Shown: positions 39,160-51,125 of the stretch, in pieces
Layout: each line of letters starts with the position of its first letter
Position numbering within the stretch: the first letter of the stretch is position 1
Source of the DNA: Axinella damicornis
Lineage: Eukaryota; Porifera; Demospongiae; Axinellida; Axinellidae
Reading direction: 5' to 3'
NCBI GenBank assembly: GCA_963931865.1
Contig: OZ007517.1
Location: forward strand, 7,738,676-7,802,675
Length of the DNA: 64,000 nucleotides
The notes under the pieces: generated by a model
Told to the model about the DNA's origin: nothing
Databases searched by the model: none
The model's input: only the letters and a program-made list of their open reading frames with translations
Position numbers and translations under genes: made by a program

Positions 39160-39575
39160 TTTAGGGCACAAATTTCTTTCTCCTGGCGTTGCTGGGCTCG
39201 AAACTGCTCACACAGGTAATTTCAGCTACACTAAGCATATACGTGACTTAACCACACCCACCAACTAACAAACTTGCAATCAAGCCTCCTGAGAAGTGGC
39301 CAACCTGCCGTAGCTAGAAAACGGACCATGAACACTGGAAATGGAGGGCCTACAAGGCAAGACAGCTACTTTCTAAGTCCATTTATGCCAAAACGGTGGA
39401 AATGGCCCTCCAGTGCCGACCAAGACCTTTCTACCGCGGAGCCCAGACACGGCCATGTTGTTTGCACCCTCTGGGTGCACCCACCCACCTCCCCCTGTCC
39501 CGCCCTTTCTGCTGTCACAGAACCTATCTCCCAAGGACATTGCCGGAAGTCACATGATGAAGCTGAAAGTATTAT
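39160..39575 (+). repeat. Dispersed repeat copy A (inverted partner at 43470-43860)
   Basis: About 400 bases, including GCAAGACAGCTACTTTCTAA and CTCTGGGTGCACCCACCCAC, that recur inverted 4 kb away with roughly 85-90 percent identity by eye. Diverged fragments occur at 50300-50460 and 38160-38260. Confidence 0.75.
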
Positions 39576-39796
39576 GACGACTTTTGGCGCTATGGGCCCT
39601 AAAGGGTTTTAACTGGGTGCAGATCCTCATTTGAATGTTATCACAATGAGCTACAAGCCATTATATAACATACTGATCGGTGTGGCAGCTATATGTCATG
39701 TGACTGACCTGTTCAGTCATGTGACAGCACATGCGTTCAATCTACACATCTAGCGTCCATGCTGTCTATCTTCCTAGCTTCCACATTTATTTGTAG

Positions 39797-40396
39797 CAAG
39801 GGCGCATCGAGCCGCCGAAGGTGGCGAGAGGGCATGCAACTTCCTTTAGCGCACGTATAGACGGCATAGTGCTGAGTGTTACTAAAAATAACGTTTCCGG
39901 TTTAGCACATGAAATTGCGTGCATGGTACAGTTACGGACGTTCGACGGAACTTTTTCCTGGGCAAGAAAGATGAGTGCTATAGCTACCGATGAACGCCAT
40001 CCAAGCGATCTTTAGCCCAAGTACTTCTTCTAGTCCGGGTACCTCTCCTACCAGTGTAGCAGGCCCAGATTCGGAGAAAGTATCGTCGGATGCAGCCAAC
40101 ATTCGCTGCTCCTGACAACAGCACAACACACAACAGCTCGACGTTTGCTGTTGCATAAGTTGGAGGGAGGGAATGATAGCATTGAAAGGAGCTCACGCTA
40201 GGTAGCTAGGTCCTCGTCAAGGACGAACGATGCCCGGAGCCATCTCGTAAGTACAAAAGTGACTGCATAAGGGGCGCGGCGAATGTCTACGGTTCACGTG
40301 CTTATACAGTCAAATTTTGAATTCTATATTCAGCATTTCGCCGTCTATGAATGTTGCATGCCCTCTTGCCGCCTTCGGCGGCTCGATGTGCCCTTG
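39797..40396. mobile_element. 600-bp inverted-repeat element (CAAGGGC...GCCCTTG)
   Basis: Left end CAAGGGCGCATCGAGCCGCC, right end GGCGGCTCGATGTGCCCTTG; the arms extend through GGCATGCAAC. A solo end of the same family is at 49860-49900. The short ORFs inside are not recognised. Confidence 0.7.
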
Positions 40397-40857
40397 TTTG
40401 TAGGCATGGTAGTCTCTCACTTGTCCAGTCACAACTAGCTACAAAACCACATGTTCAGTGTGTATTCAGCATAATTAATTAAACATTGCATTCTGTTCAG
40501 GTGCTTTCATGCAAATTTTCCCCCCGACTATACTGTAACAGTAAACGTTTACCTCCACCAAACAGTCAATGCAAACCAACCACTATACTCAATAGCAGAC
40601 TGTTATAGTCATTAACATTCACTCATACCTGCAGCATCACCCGCATGACTGCTTTGTAATGTTGTTGATTGCTGTGGTGAAGTAGCATTGCAGTCATGAA
40701 TATAAGACAGTAAAGAAAGGTAGCAGGTAGCCAAGACAGCACCTACCTCCTTACGTTGCCAAAAGCTTAGTGCAGATTTGAAATTTCGAACGAAGAAATT
40801 CTAGCAAAATAATGAAAAGGTTATTACAATAAGCCTATATAAAACAAAACTACCAAA

Positions 40858-40924
40858 CCAAACTACGTAAGTAAACTGTGGTGATACATATTATGTATCA
40901 CCACAGTTTACTTACGTAGTTTGG
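40858..40924. repeat. Perfect 67-base hairpin
   Basis: CCAAACTACGTAAGTAAACT with GTGGTGATACATA is followed immediately by its exact inverse, leaving almost no loop. It may be the fused arms of a deleted transposon. Confidence 0.9.
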
Positions 40925-42096
40925 GTGCACACTTATATTAGCAATCACTATTCTGCATTTTATGCAGACCATCAATGTATGTATCCACACTATTTAGATA
41001 GTGTATAATGACTGTTAGCAATGCCAAGAAAGAGAGAAATTGAATCCATAGGTAAATTCTTGCCAGAATACTGGGTCCGAGAGCCAGGTTTATGACTATA
41101 AGACCACTTGGGTGACATGAGTAACTGCTCATGCAAGTAACAGAGTGCTTGAGGCTATGAGGCCAATATCCGATAGTTGATCGGATTATTGGTGCAACAG
41201 TGAAAGACTGCAAAGAGCAGAGGACTGCTGATAGGAAATTTATGTTTTGTTTGAAAGCTAGGAAAGACAGACAACTAAAGTGCTACTGAATGTAAGTGCA
41301 GGCAAAGACCACTGTTATACGAACCTGCGATTTCAGACATGTAACCCTAGAATTATGTTGCACACATGCAATGACTTACATCCTGTTTCTTTGGCTGTGG
41401 AGATGCACCCTGTGGGTTGTAAACAACACACAGCGATTGACTAACACTTGAAACAATTATGATAACTGGAAATTTAAGAACAAGTAGGAGGCAGCTGTCA
41501 GTTTGTTTACATAGAGATAATGTTATTCATAGCAGAAGTAGTACAAACTCAATTAACAGCAGACTAATGAGGCCAGATTTCTTTTCATGCCTCCCTGCTT
41601 AATACACCATGCCACCAGTGCAGCAAGTCCAATTACATGAGAAACAATTTATTTGACGCAAAGTATAACGAAGATTATGCATGCCTAGAGCATGTTCTTC
41701 TTGGATGATCCGGTACGTTTTTGTGCAGATAGCTAAATATACACAGATCGCCATAATATTATATCTCTTCATCACGACCTAGCAAATACTGCGTAGTAGT
41801 GCCAGAGAATTTTTGAGGGTTGGGCTCCCGTCTGCCTCTCAGTAATTTGACGCAAAAGTGCTTGAGCAGTGAGTCTAATTGCCTAGGTCTAAAAACCTTG
41901 GGGCATTCTTTCATGTGGTGTTGGAATGTTGGAATGCAACTTGCTTCAGATTAATATCTGTTATAGTTCCTGAGATATAAAGCACCAAAGTTACTGGCAA
42001 ACAATCGTAACCTTAACCAAATTAGGAATCAGGTACATACATGGCAAGAGGTTGCTAATATTAGAGAATTTTGACAAGTGAGTCATGCTAGGTTAA

Positions 42097-42668
42097 GGTT
42101 ACGGGATCCCCGTGCGGTGGGCGTGGCCAGACAATTTTTTCAAGCCCATTTTTCTCCCACAAAAACGAAGCTAGTGAGATCAAACTTACTCGACACAAAG
42201 CAGGGAGGGTAGTCAACATGCAGACCAATCATCATTACAGTAGCTCACACTGTAGCCGTTGTACGCTGGTTAAATCGGTTCCAGCAAACTATTCGCCAAA
42301 AATCTCCAGTGCGAAGACCGCGAGCAACTCGATTCTACTGTTGGGAGACACACCATAGGAAGCTCTAGGGCGGGACGTAAGCGTTTTGTGGCTAGGTTGA
42401 GCAGTCCTCGAAAGAACGACTCTTGAGTGTGAATAACCGCCATCTTGACTCCCCTCTTTGGAATACAGCGTCGTATAACTTCGGAACGGTCATCAGTATT
42501 TACAAAAACGCTTCGTCCGGCCCTTTCTATACAGTTTGTGCCTATTTCAATACGGTCTTCCAAGTCCAGGTCGGATCACACGGCTTTATTTTTGGCGACA
42601 AAAAAACTATGAAATAGCGCTTAATTAAGTATACGGCGCGCGTATCCGCGTGCAGGGATCCCGTAACC
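42097..42668. mobile_element. TTAA-flanked inverted-repeat element
   Basis: TTAA at 42093-42096 and 42669-42672 flank ends GGTTACGGGATCCC and GGGATCCCGTAACC. TTAA targets are used by piggyBac-type transposons, so this may be a non-autonomous relative. A minus-strand ORF of 97 codons (42563-42270) starts MEDRIEIGTNCIERAGRS; part of it is shared with the repeat at 35739-36042. Confidence 0.75.
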
Positions 42669-43469
42669 TTAAGGACAGATCCGAAAGTTTATTTAAGTAA
42701 GAGTACATGCTCGATGACAGTATTGCAATTGCTCCAAAATTGGACCATGTAACTCATGTCTGGAGTGGTCAATAATCTGAAGTAAATCAATGGCCAACTC
42801 CTCAACATTAACAATAGGCCATCAAAGAATGCAACTGCATAACAATAATTATAGTTATCATGCTTGTGCTTTTGAAATCAGCAAAGTTGGTAAGAATGTG
42901 CATGTCGAAGACAAAAGCTATCCACTAGCTCCACGATTAGACCACTGATGGTGAAAACACTATTACACCTTACGTACACGTGAAGTGACATCTGGCGTTA
43001 GAGATCTCTGTGGGGTCCCTTCATGCCATTTTTTCCCTGACCTGCAAGCAAAGTTTTATCGTAGAGTTGGTAGACTATATGTAGGGATACGATGTACACG
43101 CAATACATGCAAATACAAAAAATCTCTCAAAAACGGCAAAACTTCTAACAACATAACAAGGTGTTTTCATGTCCAACAAGACTCCCAGCGTCGCGAAAAA
43201 CCATCGCAAAAAGTACCAAACTTGCAAAATGGGCAAATTGCTTTTGTTTCCTCTTTCTTCAGACAAGCTAGCTCAACGTTGCCTCAATGGTTTTGGCACG
43301 AAACAGCAGCATTTTCAACTGAGTAGTGCAATGACCCATCGCTTTTTGACAACTTCGAAGTCTCACTAGTTGACTGTAACCACCTACTCAAAAACTATGG
43401 CTTCGTTGGGCATGCCATTTTCACACATGTGCACTTAATCCTTTCCAAGCTAGTGACGCCTTAAGGTGT

Positions 43470-43860
43470 CATGAGACTTTCAGCTTCATGATGTCACATC
43501 CGGCAATGACCTTGGGAGATAGGTTCTGCGACAGCAGAAAGGGCGGGACAGGGGGAGGTGGGTGGGTGCACCCGGAGGGTGTAAACAGCATGGCCGTGTC
43601 TGGGCTCTGCGATAGAAAGGTCTTGGTTGGCACTGGGAGGGCCATTTCCGCCGTTTTTGGCATAAATGGACTTAGAAAGTAGCTGTCTTGCCTTGTAGGG
43701 CCTCCATTTCCAGCATAGACAGGTTGGCATTTCTCGGGAGGCTTGATTGCAAGCTCGTTAATTGGTGGGTGTGGTTAAGTTATGTATATGCTCAGTATAC
43801 CTGAAATTACCTGTGTGAGCTGTTTCGAGCCCAGCAATGCCAGGGAACAGAAATTAGGGT
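43470..43860 (-). repeat. Dispersed repeat copy B (inverse of 39160-39575)
   Basis: Same content as copy A in reverse: ACTTTCAGCTTCATGATGTC through GGCTTGATTGCAAG to GTTTCGAGCCCAGCAATGCC. No ORF that I recognise. Confidence 0.75.
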
Positions 43861-43876
43861 ATGTTTAAGTGTTCTA

Positions 43877-44146
43877 AAGTAATAATAAAACATTTGAAAA
43901 TGTAACAGGATGTAGGGATACCAGAACGGCAAAAAGTAAGGAAACAAGGCAGGGATGATCGCACAAAACAGTGAAGTATACAACCCCCCTACAGAGATCT
44001 TTTTCCATATACGTGTATAATGAAAAAGATATGTAGGGGGATTGTATACTTCACTGTTTTGTGCGATCATCCCTGCCTTGTTTCCTTACTTTTTGCCGTT
44101 CTGGTATCCCTACATCCTGTTACATTTTCAAATGTTTATTTATTAC
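43877..44146. mobile_element. Palindromic element, arms about 118 bp, nearly identical
   Basis: AAACATTTGAAAATGTAACA through AGTGAAGTATACAA on the left, inverse on the right, with a loop of about 35 bases around 43996-44030. The arms differ at only a few sites. Confidence 0.85.
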
Positions 44147-45256
44147 TTGTTTATGTCTCTTTTTTTAGCAGCAGCGCATGCAATTTGCCATCACAGAGCA
44201 GAATTCGGTGTCCTCACAGGTAGTAGGAGCCCTTGCTTTGGTATATGGACAATATTGACTCCGGTATTCACATTGGCTGAAGAATCAGACCCAAGTCAAC
44301 CCTTTTCTGGATGGATACTAAGGCAGTAATCCCTGTCTATACTCTGAAGACCATAATATTATTAGCTATACCAGAAGTAGCAAGATTGATATATTGTTGA
44401 GTCTTTAGATAGGCATTCAGCCCTCTCACAGAACACAGTAGGTAGTAACATACATAAATTATAGTAACCAGAGTTTAGAGGTTTTATATGAAGTATGATA
44501 ATTATGTCAACACAACGGCGCAAGACACTTCTAATTCAGCGATCTTCAGTAATAATTACGTTCGTTGCTAAGTGATCGCGCATGCGTACAAATGAGAAAA
44601 TGGCGTGACTAAAGAAGCCATAGTTATTGAGTGGGGAGGGCAGCCGACTGGTGAAAACTTGGAGGTTGTGAAAAAGCGATGACCAGGTGCACTACTCGGT
44701 GTGAAATGCTGCTGTTTCGTGCGAAAACCATCATGAGAGATTGAGGCGACGCTGAGCTAGCCCATCTGAAGAAGAAGAAGAAGAAGAAAGAAAGAAGAAA
44801 GAAAAACAATTTGCCTGTTTTGCGATTACCTGGTGTGGTACTTTCGCGACGGTTTTTCGCGACGCGAGGAGTCTTGTTGGTCATGAAAACACTCGAAGAT
44901 GAACGGTATGTGGTTATGAAGGCTTATAAGTGTACCGTTTCTGAGATTTGGAGAGATTCTTTTGTATTAGCATGTATTGCGTGTACGTCGTATCCCTACA
45001 TACAGAGTCTACCGACTCTGTGATAGACTGAATATGACCTAGAAAAGAATTTGGCCCCTAAAGAGTTAAATGATCACTTAGCAATGTACGTATTACTCAA
45101 CATCGCTGAATTAGAACACAGTCAATAATTGTGCCAGCGATCGAAGAACCAGTGTTTGCGTCATCTTAATCTTGTCAATTGAATGCAATGTCATGCACTC
45201 TTATTCTAGCCATACAGATTCCTAACAGAAGCAAAGAAAACAAAACAACATAATAC

Positions 45257-45438
45257 CTGCTATCTCCATTGCACACCTCACAAGCTTGGCAAAATGCTTT
45301 CACATCGGCTGCAATCTGTGGCCAATAGCAATTCTTTGACACTGCATCGTGTGTTTTCCTCTCATCCAAGTGATTTCCATCTGGCCCATTCGAGTGATAT
45401 CTTTCAAGGATTTGGTTTTTCTGCCCCTCTGTAACAAC
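45257..45438 (-). CDS. Exon with integrase H2C2 zinc-binding domain (KRBA2/Gypsy-integrase-like)
   Basis: Acceptor CTACAG at 45444-45439 and donor GTATTATG after 45257. Encodes VVTEGQKNQILERYHSNGP, then a stretch with NHLDERKTHDAV, YWPQIAADVKAF and CQACEVC, the His-His-Cys-Cys zinc-binding module found N-terminal to retroelement integrase cores and in host genes derived from them. It joins in phase 0 to exon 53526-53377. No integrase core exon was found downstream, so this is a fragment, or a gene with further long introns. Confidence 0.65.
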
Positions 45439-45787
45439 CTGTAGTAGCTATATTATAGTTCATCATAATCAACACAGGACCATGCATACATCAGAACATG
45501 AGCTTGGCAGCATGCACTGAAGAATTTTATGCACAATGAACAAGAGCAGAAGCAGACAAGGATTCCAAAGTACCATGCTGGCACTATAAACCCCTAGCTA
45601 TATTGCTTGTCTTGTTGATCCCCATCATTCATACAGGTGAGTTTAGAGCTCTAGTTGGGGGAGGGACATATAGTTCACAACGTAAGATGGGTAACCTGTG
45701 AGAAACATGCTATACCATACTCCCATGTTGACCGTGGACAAAACTTACACTAGTACACATTGGTTAAATGCTTTCTACTACTTTACG

Positions 45788-46548
45788 AGGGGCAACTGCA
45801 CTCCTGGTAGGCGTTGCAACCACTCGCCGAAGCGCAAGCTAAGTATTGTAGTTCGTTGACATGCCATGTGGCAACCACGCTCAGTCGATCACTAGCAATG
45901 GCGGCCAAAGGGAAGACAAGAAATTATTACAGTGCTCACAACTTCACCAGCATGGTGAGTTTGTGCACGTAAGCGTCAGTGAACAGGAGCGATCACGGCT
46001 GTGTGGTCAGAATCTTTGCGAGCCTTTTGTGAGAGCTGTACAGGCAACGAAAGTCGAAGAGAGTGCTCGACCCATGGCGGCCACGGCACGACAAAAGCAC
46101 TTGTAGCTATCTCCACCACCAAGGTGAGTTTCAGCACAACAATTGTACGCTTGGGTCACTGCATGATAACGATCACGACGGTGTAGTCAGAATCTTTATA
46201 GGTAAATTATTACAGTGCTCACAACTTCGCCAGCACGGTGAGTTTGTGCACGTAAGCGTCAGTGAACGGGAGCGATCACGACAGTGTGGTCAGAATCGTT
46301 GTGGGCCTTTCGTGAGAGCTGTACTGGCAACGAAAGTCAAAGAGAGCGCTCGACCCATGGCAGTCACGGCACGACAAAAGCGCTTGTATCTCCACCACCA
46401 AGGTGAGTTTCAGCACAAAAATTGTACGCTTGGGTCACTGCATGGTAGCGATCACGACGGTGTAGGCAGATTCTTTGTAGCCCATTCCTAAGGTAGTTAT
46501 TTATTATTTACATTACGCGGCACAATTTGTCCCCTACCAGGAGTGTAA
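45788..46548. mobile_element. CACTCCTGGTA-ended element with dimeric inner repeats (filled site)
   Basis: Left end AGGGGCAACTGCACTCCTGG, right end CCTACCAGGAGTGTAA. The interior has alternating units, GGTGAGTTTGTGCACGTAAG type and GGTGAGTTTCAGCACAA type, each followed by GCGATCACG..GGTGT. The flanks (GACCGTGGACAAAACTTACA left; CTATATGACTCAGTGATGCA right) recur uninterrupted at 53826-53940, which defines the insertion point. Confidence 0.75.
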
Positions 46549-46929
46549 CATGTATAGCTATAGCAGGCCTATATGACTCAGTGATGCATTAGTTATGTAT
46601 TCGTAAAGCACCAAAACTAAAACCCATAATCAGTTTTCAGGGCCAGCGTAGCCGGTACGGCCGGTACGGTTTTGGCCGTACCACTTTTCAGTCGCCTAGG
46701 TACGGCTCTGGTGGACTGTTCATAGCTTGTGTCTCAGTCACGCCTTGTTGAGGTAGCTACGTGTCTTAGTCAGACAGTCTCCAGATCCAAGTCGCCGTGG
46801 CCTTGTTGAAGTAGTTCGTGTTTTCTCTAGATGGTCTCTGCAATGCCGTGATTGTGAGCCGTTTGTGGTTTGCAAGACGCAAGAACAAGCAAAATATGGG
46901 CAGGAAGTGATTTATGGCACGACATACGA

Positions 46930-47050
46930 CCAGTCGAAAATTCGCGTCGACGGTCATAGATGACACAGAAAGCAGAAAGCAGTTACAGTGCAGTGCAAAG
47001 CACTAAGGTGCCACGAGAGCCCATCCAGACAACTGAAAAATGAAGGTGAA
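46930..47050. repeat. Dispersed repeat (GCAGTGCAAAGCAC family)
   Basis: Shares CAGTGCAGTGCAAAGCAC and CCACGAGAGCCCATCC.GA..ACTGAAAAATGAAGG with copies at 47325-47430 (+), 49355-49460 (+) and 17095-17230 (inverted). Non-coding. The common stretch continues into a CGCGCTTCG.GCGGAC end. Confidence 0.65.
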
Positions 47051-47640
47051 AAATTTTTCCTCGCTTTGTGGCCGTACCACTCCAAAATAGCTCGCGCCGG
47101 CGCTGGCTTTGTATAGCAAACTCAGGGCTATCAATGAGGCTAATTTTCCTTTTGACTGCATATCTGGACATCATACCGAGCCAGAGCTACATCACCAAAG
47201 GATCAGAGCCAGAGCTACACCATGACTGCAGAAGGCACTGATCTGTTGACAGACGTGCTGTCGCGATCGATAGACGGTGACCAACCTTCACCAGAACGTC
47301 TCTCTGCAGCATCGATCCTCATACATATGGAACGTGCAGTGCAAAGCACGAAGGTTCCACGAGAGCCCATCCTGATAGCTAACTGAAAAAATGAAGGCGA
47401 AAAAATTTATTCTGCGCTTTGCATGGACTGATCGCCGCTACGTCCCTCTATGCACTCCCTTTGGCAGCTAGCGTATCCGCCCCTGTAGTGCCCTGCCAAT
47501 TCTACGTTTCTGGCTACGTCACTGCACCTTACATGTCTCAAAAATGGGGGGTGGGTACTCTTTAACACTTAAACAATAAGAAACAGCTTAAGGAAGCAAA
47601 AAGCCTGTATTAAAGTATAACGCCAAGTATTGACTGTCAG

Positions 47641-48180
47641 TGGGCACAGACAGTCAAGACAGTGCTCGACAAAGCAGGGTTTTCCCATATCTGGAACAAC
47701 CCAGACAGTATTCCACATGACCTATTCATTGAAAAGCTTACGCAAAGACTTTGGGACCAATATCAACAACAATGGTTAAGTGATCTGGCAACATCCAGAT
47801 AATTGAGAACGTACCATTTGTTCAAAACAAGGCTTGAATTTGAACCATACCTCAACCTCCCAAGACATATTCGTATCCAACTGGCTAGACTACGATCTAG
47901 TTCCCACTCACTAAGGATTGAAACGGGCCGATACTCCCTCCCTAAACCTACTCCACTGGAGGAACGTCTCTGTCCAAGATGTAGTGAATTGAGGATGAAA
48001 CCCATTTTCTGATCACTTGCCGGTTGTGGTGAGGTTATTACAGAGACGAACTATTTAACTGCTGCAGATCCCTCAACAGTTCCTTTCCCCACATGAGCTC
48101 TATTGACAAGCTTATAGTTCTTTTGCACTCAAAGAATGTTCGTATCATTTGGCTCACAGGTGTGTTTGTGTACCATAGTC
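47641..48180 (+). pseudogene. LINE reverse-transcriptase C-terminal relic
   Basis: A continuous frame from 47641 reads KTVLDKAGFSHIWNN and RLWDQYQQQW, is broken by TAA (47800-47802), then LRTYHLFKTRLEFEPYL, ARLRSSSHSLRIETGRY and RLCPRCSE. A +1 frameshift leads to EDETHFLITC and RDELFNCC..FPHMSSIDKL. This pattern (RTY.FK..., R.R.S.H.L.IE.GRY, C..C, DE.HFL..C) is the conserved C-terminal region of many non-LTR retrotransposon ORF2 proteins. At least one stop and one frameshift; no intact polymerase. Confidence 0.75.
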
Positions 48181-48284
48181 TCATGGGAAAACGTAAACTT
48201 TCACTTTAACAAGTGCGTATTTTATTTATCTGCACTCTTGACATATGGGTCCCTCGGCCTTCCATTGTCATTAAAATTTATAAA

Positions 48285-48658
48285 TACCGTAGTTGCCGAT
48301 TATTTCGCGTGCCAAAAATTTCGCGGTCTAGCCACTAAACGTGACACACAAATATTTCGCGGTGGGAAATTTTCGCTGATTACTTCCGCGAAAAAACAAT
48401 TCCGCTCATAATAGCTTACTATTGACACGTGCGATCGTGCTGATGGAACTGTGTATGCGTGGCTACCACGTCTACAGCGAAGCAACTGCCGGGGAAGAGC
48501 TACTGTGTGAGCGTGAGCCCAGGAACACGAAGGACAGTAACTTTTATGCCTAGCGCTAGCTGTGGAAATATATTTCGCGGGTTTAATATTCGCGGTCTTA
48601 CTTCATCCGCGAATACCGCGAAAATTTCCCCACCGCGAAATTAACTGCAACTACGGTA
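48285..48658. mobile_element. MITE with TACCGTAGTTGC ends
   Basis: Left TACCGTAGTTGCCGATTATT and right TTAACTGCAACTACGGTA, with many TTTCGCG words near both ends. The interior (48420-48540) is unrelated to the other TACCGTA elements. No transposase. Confidence 0.75.
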
Positions 48659-49678
48659 TATATAGTATTAAAGCCCCCATATAAATTCTTATGGCTTATT
48701 AGAGGCTGGAGCTCATGATGGCTTTTGCAGTCATTGGCTGGTTGGTAAAGAGATAACTTGCAAAGAGAGATGAGTAGCCAGTAACAAACATACTATATCA
48801 TACTCTCACAAAAGAGTGCCCATGGCTGGTGATCGTTCATTCAAGTAAGTTGTGACCACACACAGGAAACAGAGGCAAAAATAATACTAGGAATACGTAT
48901 CTGCATAATTGCCTCGCGCGCACGCCGCGGCCGCATGCGCAGCCTGGCCACGTGCTTACGAGTATGATAGCTAAGTGTGAATTTGCGAATGTGGAGCTGA
49001 GAATCCCTGAGATAAACATGTCGATTACACTCATTGTTCGACTCCACATGTAGCTGCTCTAGCTCTGCAAGCCCTGAAGGCCCCACTCGCTTGTACCCTA
49101 GCCTCTGGCTACGCGAGGACTATTGTGGAGTTGCGGTATAAACAGATGTCGACTGCGCTGTCTGTGTGACTCCAGGGGCGGCGGCACAGGGGGGGCAGGG
49201 GGGGCAAGCGCCCCCCAAACTCCTAGCAGCTACAGTTGCTACTATTAAACAGCCAACGGCTGCCCTATACTTAGTACTAGGCTGACTCGGCTAACCTTGT
49301 GTACGTACGATGTACGCAAATCGAGTTGCTGATCTGGCGCAAGTCGTACGAGGTTACGAGAGCCCATCCTGATAGCTGAAAAATGAAGGTGAATTTTTTT
49401 TCCACGCTTCGCGCGGACTGATCGGCACTACGCGCCTCTATGCACTGCCTCGGGCGCATGTAATATATCTTGCTCACCCAATTGTAAATACGTGCCGCCG
49501 CCCCTGGACTCCATATGTAGCTGCTCCAGCTCTGCAAGCCCTGGAGTGCCGCACGCTCGTCCACTGATCTGCTTCTCAAAGTTGTAGTTCTCACACCGTC
49601 AAGCCCTCGCAGCAAATATAACTCAATTGGCCGGCAGGAAACCGCAACATTCCTATCAACATTCCTGATCGTGACATA

Positions 49679-50052
49679 TTCCGGTACGTACGTACCACGT
49701 ACGCACGTACGTACATACGTATATAGTGAGAAATAGATCCCCCATTCAAAGCCTTGCGCTAATGCGCTCGGCAATTATGGTACCGTCTCATGGAAGAGCA
49801 CCCACATGCAAAAGAGCCCTATTTAAAGAACCGATTTGGATTTTGCTGTTTGCAGAGTTACATGCTCTCTCGCCGCCTTCGGCAGCTCGATGCACCCTTG
49901 ATATCAATTAGCAGCTAGTGGTGAAGTTCAAAGTCATGGGGTTTCATTCAGCCATATTATCATATTTTTGTCTCGGCACCGAAGTGCCGAGACACAGTGC
50001 TGGATGCGTAGGTACGTACGTACGTACGTACGTGGTACGTACGTACGTCGCT
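49679..50052. repeat. Pair of (GTAC)n-type tracts and a small palindrome
   Basis: ACGTACGT-type simple repeats at 49682-49722 and 50008-50050, with TCTCGGCACCGAAGTGCCGA at 49971-49991 and the solo GCCGCCTTCGGC end (49874-49905) in between. This simple repeat explains the long minus-strand ORF 49774-49277, which I do not call. Confidence 0.7.
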
Positions 50053-50592
50053 TTTCGCAATGCGCCCGCGCAAGTGCTGCATAGCCTGCAAGTAGGTCTT
50101 CAAAAGTGATTATGGGTTTGCATGGCTGCTCATGAATCCTCTTACCAAGACTGCTGCTACATAGCTATAATACTTAATTCAGGACAATGAATACTCACTC
50201 ATCCAGTGTGCTGCACTCAAGTGCATACTAACTCACTCAGCTCTAGCTAGCTAGCTATAGCTATATAGATAAGTGCTGAAAGGATTGGCCAAGGTGTTGA
50301 CTAAACATCAAGCCCAGACACGACCATCCTGCTTTCACTCTTTGGGTGAACATTCCTGACCCACCTCTTGCTCACACAGAACCTCCAAGGATATTGATGC
50401 TCACTTAAGCTGAAAGTCTCATAGCTAACAGGTTTTGCAGTCATAGTAAAGGGTTAAGCAGCTGCCATGTCCTCTGCATGATTCTATATAGCTGATACCA
50501 AGTCGTGCCGAGACTCATCAAAGACTCACTTGTTATCAGAAAAGTTACATTATAAGTGACGAGCCAGTCTGGTTTTAGTGTGTGTAGGAACA

Positions 50593-51098
50593 TACCGTAG
50601 TCTCCCGCTAATATTCCCTCCCCCCTCTTTTCACCCGAGTTCCTGCACAGGGTAGTTTGACTCATTCTAACGCCCCCTGGTGCATCTTCTGGAGTATCTA
50701 AACTACACAATCATGTGCAAATTCAGACATGTCAGATCGTCTCTCTCAAGGGGGTGACACTCCCATTGACGCCATAGACAGAGCTGCGAGGATGGCTACA
50801 TATAAGCGAAGTCGTGGTGGTGAATGTTATGGCTCTCGCATTGTGTTGAAGTGGCAGCTCTTCTTGCCGATGTAGGGAGATCATGTATGATGACCATGAA
50901 CAGTACTGGCGATCGTTTATACCTTCGTAACTGTGAACATGAACCTTGGCAGTGTCAGAATATATAGTTTGTGTACGTAGCAATTTTTTTGAGGGGGCGT
51001 ATAGTCGAGACTAATTGCATATTCAAAAATACTCCCCCTCCCCACTTTGTGCTGGATGTAGTGTAAAAATGGGGGCGTATTAACGGGAGACTACAGTA
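50593..51098. mobile_element. MITE with TACCGTAGTCTCCCG ends
   Basis: Left TACCGTAGTCTCCCGCTAAT, right GTATTAACGGGAGACTACAGTA read in inverse. CCCCCTCCCC-type tracts lie inside each end. No ORF of interest. Confidence 0.7.
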
Positions 51099-51125
51099 AA
51101 TCTCGGCACCAGTCCTGGGACACAG

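Larger units (their letters stand above)
43055..45020. repeat. Inverted pair: arms 43055-43400 and 44600-45020
   Basis: Arms share GTAGGGATACGA, GTGTTTTCATG.CCAACAAGACTCC and AAAAGCGATG in inverse order. Each has a weak open frame on opposite strands. The right arm contains a (GAA)n tract at 44769-44806. This pair overlaps in order with the pair 39160-39575 / 43470-43860, so the arms interleave instead of nesting. Confidence 0.65.

Noticed and set aside
49277..49774. 165-codon minus-strand ORF
   Set aside because: Part of it reads through GTAC simple repeats and a dispersed repeat (CCATCCTGATAGCTGAAAA); no protein-like conservation or exon signals.
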